Assembly (NCBI GenBank): GCA_964485695.1 | Contig: CAZAKZ010000112.1 | Coordinates: 1 to 19,368, forward strand | Origin: CAZAKZ01 sp964485695 | Lineage (GTDB): Bacteria; Planctomycetota; JAFGQW01 | Length of the DNA stretch: 19,368 nucleotides | Reading direction: 5' to 3' | Shown: positions 15,864 to 19,368 of the stretch, piece by piece | Numbering within the stretch: the stretch's first letter is position 1 | Layout: every line of letters starts with the position of its first letter | Program-made: the position numbers and the translations under genes | Notes under the pieces: generated by a model | Seen by the model: the letters and a program-made list of their open reading frames with translations, nothing else | The model's database searches: none | Told to the model about the DNA's origin: nothing

Positions 15864-17228
15864 ATGGCAGATGGATTCAAGGCCTTCATGGAGCAGGTCA
15901 TTGCCAAGAATCCGGAGCAGGAAGAGTTCCATCAGGCCGTGGAGGAGGTCGTTGAATCTCTGTGGCCGGTTCTCGACAAGCGTCCGGAGTACCGCAAGGC
16001 GAAGATCATGGAGCGGATCGTCGAGCCCGAGCGCGTGATCATGTTCCGCGTCCCCTGGCTGGACGACAACGGGGATGCCCAGGTCAACCGCGGCTTCCGG
16101 ATTGAGATGAACAGCGCCATCGGCCCCTACAAGGGCGGCCTGCGATTCCACCCCAGCGTCAACCTCGGCATCCTGAAGTTCCTGGCCTTCGAGCAGGTCT
16201 TCAAGAACAGCCTGACGACCCTGCCCATGGGCGCCGGCAAGGGCGGATCCGATTTCGATCCCAAGGGCAAGAGCGATAATGAAGTCATGAAGTTCTGCCA
16301 GAGCTTCATGACCGAGCTGTGCCGCCACATCGGCCCGAACACCGACGTGCCCGCCGGCGACATCGGCGTGGGCGGCCGCGAGATCGGCTTCATGTTCGGC
16401 CAGTACAAGCGCGTCCGGAACGAGTTCACCGGCGTGCTCACGGGCAAGGGCCTGGAGTGGGGCGGCAGCCTCATCCGGCCGGAGGCCACCGGCTACGGCC
16501 AGGTCTATTTCGCCGCGAACATGCTGGAAACCCGGGGAGAGACCTTCGAGGGCAAGACCTGTCTGGTTTCCGGGTCCGGCAACGTGGCCCAGTATTGCTC
16601 CGAGAAGGTGCTGGAGCTGGGCGGCAAGGTGGTGACCCTGTCCGATTCCAGCGGCTACATCTACGACGAGGCGGGCGTCGACCGCGAGAAGCTCGACTTC
16701 GTCCTGGATCTGAAAAACGTCCGGCGCGGTCGGATCAAGGAGTACGCCGACAAGTATCCCAGTGCGGTCTACTATGATGTCGACAGGAATGCCGACCACA
16801 ATCCGCTGTGGGCCCACAAGGCCGATGTGGCCCTCCCCAGCGCCACCCAGAACGAGATCAACGAAAAAGACGCCCAGAACCTGGTGAGCAACGGCTGCTA
16901 CGTCGTATCCGAGGGGGCCAACATGCCCACCACCTCGGCCGGCGTCAACGTCTTCCTCGAGCACAAGATCCTCTACGGCCCGGGCAAGGCCGCCAACGCC
17001 GGCGGCGTCGCCGTCTCCGGCCTGGAGATGAGCCAGAACAGCCAGAGGCTCTCGTGGGCCCGCGAGGAGGTGGACGGCCACCTGAAGAAGATCATGAAGA
17101 GCATCCACACCGCCTGCGTCGAGACGGCGGAGGAGTTCGGCACCCCCGGCAACTACGTGAACGGCGCCAACATCGCCGGCTTCCTGAAGATCGCCGACGC
17201 CATGATGGCCCAAGGGGTCAGCTACTAG
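15864..17228 (+). CDS. gdhA: NADP-type glutamate dehydrogenase
   Basis: Encodes 454 residues, close to the 447 of E. coli GdhA. The ATG at 15864 follows GGGAG with 7-nt spacing. It catalyses reductive amination of 2-oxoglutarate to glutamate with NAD(P)H, assimilating ammonium in the cytoplasm, usually as a hexamer. Visible motifs are the substrate-binding GPYKGGLRFHP (87-97), the catalytic lysine in PMGAGKGGSDFDP (K126), PAGDIGVGGREIG (163-175, catalytic Asp D166), RPEATGYG (205-212) and the Rossmann loop SGSGNVAQ (236-243). SDSSG (260-264) after the second strand, rather than an acidic NAD-type end, and the overall small-hexamer sequence favour NADP(H). It appears monocistronic, between two terminators. 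Confidence 0.97.
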   Translation: MADGFKAFMEQVIAKNPEQEEFHQAVEEVVESLWPVLDKRPEYRKAKIMERIVEPERVIMFRVPWLDDNGDAQVNRGFRIEMNSAIGPYKGGLRFHPSVNLGILKFLAFEQVFKNSLTTLPMGAGKGGSDFDPKGKSDNEVMKFCQSFMTELCRHIGPNTDVPAGDIGVGGREIGFMFGQYKRVRNEFTGVLTGKGLEWGGSLIRPEATGYGQVYFAANMLETRGETFEGKTCLVSGSGNVAQYCSEKVLELGGKVVTLSDSSGYIYDEAGVDREKLDFVLDLKNVRRGRIKEYADKYPSAVYYDVDRNADHNPLWAHKADVALPSATQNEINEKDAQNLVSNGCYVVSEGANMPTTSAGVNVFLEHKILYGPGKAANAGGVAVSGLEMSQNSQRLSWAREEVDGHLKKIMKSIHTACVETAEEFGTPGNYVNGANIAGFLKIADAMMAQGVSY

Positions 17229-17257
17229 AAAACACCCGGAGAATCCTCCGGAACATG

Positions 17258-17292
17258 CCACGGGGCGGGTCTTCCCGCCCCGTGGATTTTTT
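17258..17292 (+). terminator. Rho-independent terminator of gdhA
   Basis: A perfect 12-bp stem, CCACGGGGCGGG / CCCGCCCCGTGG, with a TCTT loop is followed by ATTTTTT. It begins 30 nt after the gdhA stop. Confidence 0.93.
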
Positions 17293-17324
17293 GTACGGAC
17301 AGTCTCGCGGCCGTGAGATCCACG

Positions 17325-17355
17325 AAAAAAAAAGGGGTGCCCGGAGGCACCCCTT
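17325..17355 (-). terminator. Rho-independent terminator of the metalloprotease gene
   Basis: Read on the minus strand, a 10-bp stem (AAGGGGTGCC / GGCACCCCTT, loop of 4 nt) is followed by a run of nine T. It lies about 20 nt beyond the stop of the convergent protease gene. Confidence 0.92.
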
Positions 17356-17377
17356 GGAGATCGTTGGGTTTAATCGA

Positions 17378-19368
17378 TCACTTGATGTCGAGGGTCCAGA
17401 GGTTGGAAAAGATCCACGCCTTGCCACCCACGAAGGCCTCGGTGTGAATCCGGAGGCCTTTCAGGATCGGGTCGTTGGGCAGGGGGATCGGGAAGGCGTC
17501 GCTGCCCGAGGCACTGAGGCCGCGGGTGAAGACGTAGTGAAACGGCAGCCCCAGGCCTGAGACGCCCACGTTGGGGATGGGGGTGAGGCCCTTGGTGAGA
17601 GAGAAGAAGAACACGTAGGCCGCGTTCGGCTCCCGGGGTGCATTCAGGGTGAAGTTCACCGTGGTCCCGATGTTCGGCGTCCGGGTCTGGGCCCTGAGGG
17701 CGGCCACGTTGTCGTCCATGGACTGGATCACCACGTCGTCGACGAGGGCGTCGGTCTGGGATCCGGTGCCGAGATCGTAGGTCCAGAACTTGATCTTCAT
17801 GTTGTTGGTGTAGGTGCCAGGCAAGACCACGTCCTTCATGGTCTTCCACTGCGGAGCGGCGGTGCCATTGGACCACACCTGCCTCCAGAAGGTGCCGCCG
17901 TCGTGGGACACCTCCAGGATCAGCCTGTCGTCGTTGGCGATGTAGTCGGTGAACCAGTAGGCGAAACTGATCTTGGCCGCACCCGCGGGCACTCCGCTCA
18001 GATCGAAGGTGGGGCTGATCATGGAGGTCCGGCCGTTGTCCACGTCGTGCTGGTAGCCATACGGCGTCTGGGACCGGGTGCCGTTCTGGGTGACGTAGCA
18101 CATGGTGCCGGAGCCCGGCGTGTGGTCGTCTTCGGGCTGATTGATCCAGGACGTGTTGCGGTAATAGTAGGCGTATATGGGATCGGCGCGCTCGAAGCGG
18201 CCGGCGGTGGCGTTGTCGTCGTGGGCGGGCTTCCAGCCCTTGTCGGTCTCGAAGTCGTCAGTGAAGGCCAAGGTCTCGTGGCCCACCGCAAAGACGTGGA
18301 ATCCAATGGACGGTTCCTTGGCCGAGTTGTTCTTGGAGTCCGTGGCCATGAGGTAGTAGGAGATCGAGGTCACCGCCGGCTGGGCCGGGATGGTGGCCGT
18401 GTAGACGTCCCCCGCCCCCTTCACCAGGATCAACGTGGTCAGGGGGCCGGTGTTGATCCGGTAGACCAGCCTGGCGCTCGTGATGGTGCCCTGGGTGGAG
18501 ATGATCTTCGAGGAGATCACGTAGTCGTTCACCACGTCGCGGGAGGTGGTGAGCGGCGTGTGGGTGAACTGCACGAGCTTGGGATCCGGCGGCCGCGGCA
18601 GGTTGTGGCGGTCGGCGGCCCGGGCGATCTCGGCAAAGTTGGGCGTGCCGTTGGTCAGGTTGGCGTCGTTGTCGTCCTGGACAAAGGTCTCCCAGACGGC
18701 CTTGTCCATGTCGCCCGGGTTCCGGGAGTACTGGGCGATGGTGATGGTCTCGGCGATGTCCACGCCCTTGGTGGCGCCGTGCTTGGTGATGAGGTAGTCC
18801 CTCAGATCCATGCAGTTGCCGGCCCAGATCTCGCCGTTCTTGTGCACGGACGAACTATTGGGCGGCCACTGGGTGTTGTTGGCGCTGCCGCCCACCCGGT
18901 AGTCACGGACCACGCCGCCGTTGGTGCGGAAGCCGCGGCCCATGATGCGCTGGCCCGTTGTGTAGAGGCCGATGTGGTCGCCGATGCCCTCGCTGAAGCT
19001 GCCCGGGTTGGTGCTGCCGTGAAAGCTGTAATGGAAGCCGTGGCCCCACTCGTGGCTCACCACGTCGGCAAAGGCGGTGTTGTTGCATGAGCCCGCCCTA
19101 CGGTAGAAGTTGATGGACACCGGGCGCCAGTAGGCGTTGCACGAGCTGTTGATGTTCACGTTGGTGGTGAGCCTCGAGAGCCGGGTCCTGCTTGCCCAGC
19201 CAGGCCACCGATTGAGGACGAAGAAGTGGGTGCGGGTGACCCAGTCGTAGGCCGTGGCCTGGGCGGTGATGAACTCGCTCGTGTGGGTGCCGTTCATGAC
19301 CACATTGGCAGGAGTGCCCGGCGTGGCCGGCTGGGAGAAGGAGTAGTTGGAGGTGGCCTGGTCCTGGA
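17378..19368 (-). CDS. Secreted zinc metalloprotease, N-terminus outside the window (partial)
   Basis: The frame is open to the right edge, so signal peptide and propeptide are missing; at least 662 residues are present. HEWGH (19054-19040) supplies two zinc-binding His and the catalytic Glu. SEGIGD follows, whose Glu (codon ending at 18991) is the likely third ligand, a gluzincin layout resembling the M36 fungalysin/M4 type. After the catalytic domain (to about 18610) come an Ig/fibronectin-like domain (about 18590-18290), a MAM or jelly-roll-like domain (about 18270-17715, DDFETDKGW, LEVSHDGGTFW, DALVDDVVI) and the recurrent C-terminal module (about 17704-17381, ending PLPNDPILKGLRIHTEAF). 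The layout resembles extracellular bacterial proteases with accessory binding domains. Substrate unknown; extracellular action is inferred. Confidence 0.88.
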   Translation of the reverse strand, partial: QDQATSNYSFSQPATPGTPANVVMNGTHTSEFITAQATAYDWVTRTHFFVLNRWPGWASRTRLSRLTTNVNINSSCNAYWRPVSINFYRRAGSCNNTAFADVVSHEWGHGFHYSFHGSTNPGSFSEGIGDHIGLYTTGQRIMGRGFRTNGGVVRDYRVGGSANNTQWPPNSSSVHKNGEIWAGNCMDLRDYLITKHGATKGVDIAETITIAQYSRNPGDMDKAVWETFVQDDNDANLTNGTPNFAEIARAADRHNLPRPPDPKLVQFTHTPLTTSRDVVNDYVISSKIISTQGTITSARLVYRINTGPLTTLILVKGAGDVYTATIPAQPAVTSISYYLMATDSKNNSAKEPSIGFHVFAVGHETLAFTDDFETDKGWKPAHDDNATAGRFERADPIYAYYYRNTSWINQPEDDHTPGSGTMCYVTQNGTRSQTPYGYQHDVDNGRTSMISPTFDLSGVPAGAAKISFAYWFTDYIANDDRLILEVSHDGGTFWRQVWSNGTAAPQWKTMKDVVLPGTYTNNMKIKFWTYDLGTGSQTDALVDDVVIQSMDDNVAALRAQTRTPNIGTTVNFTLNAPREPNAAYVFFFSLTKGLTPIPNVGVSGLGLPFHYVFTRGLSASGSDAFPIPLPNDPILKGLRIHTEAFVGGKAWIFSNLWTLDIK

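Noticed and set aside
15789..17261. A 490-codon minus-strand open frame opposite gdhA
   Set aside because: The plus strand encodes an unmistakable glutamate dehydrogenase, and the antisense frame even runs into the gdhA terminator.

Overview
The window is a GC-rich stretch (roughly 60-65% by eye) from a Gram-negative-type bacterium. Secreted proteins with signal peptides, a type IV (pseudo)pilin cluster and a recurrent roughly 100-residue terminal module on secreted proteins point to a lineage such as Planctomycetota or Acidobacteriota. I remember similar modules mainly from planctomycete proteomes. This assignment is an inference, because the window holds no rRNA or other phylogenetic marker.

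Left part (1-7640, minus strand). A terminator for a gene lying off the left edge is followed by a secreted beta-propeller protein (83-1591). Its leader carries a tandem repeat and an inverted repeat. Upstream of it lies a three-gene minor-pilin operon transcribed right to left: a PilX-like protein (6299-7492), a 1175-residue PilV-like protein (2762-6289) and a PilW/GspJ-like protein (1753-2799). These genes are tightly packed, with a 9-nt gap and then a 38-nt overlap, and they start downstream of an AT-rich promoter island.

Middle part (7641-12487). Two overlapping plus-strand genes encode an adenylate-kinase-type P-loop protein and a sirtuin that has lost three of the four usual zinc cysteines. 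Next is about 740 bp of decayed DNA with fragments of three genes: two module tails on the minus strand and the C-terminus of an Rpn/DUF4351-type protein on the plus strand. Then come two tandem paralogous secreted propeller-like proteins on the minus strand.

Right part (12488-19368). A divergent intergenic region with repeats precedes a 1000-residue cytoplasmic protein with two receiver-like domains fused to a PEP/pyruvate-binding (ATP-grasp-like) region. An NADP-type glutamate dehydrogenase (gdhA) follows on the same strand. Two back-to-back terminators separate gdhA from a convergent, partial secreted zinc metalloprotease that runs off the right edge.

Two themes run through the window. 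One is cell-surface and secreted biology: pilins, propellers and a protease. Four intact proteins and two remnants share one terminal module, which may be a secretion, sorting or anchoring domain. The other is central metabolism and signalling: GDH, the receiver-PEP-binding fusion, the sirtuin and the NMP-kinase-like protein. No tRNA, rRNA, CRISPR array or complete mobile element was seen.
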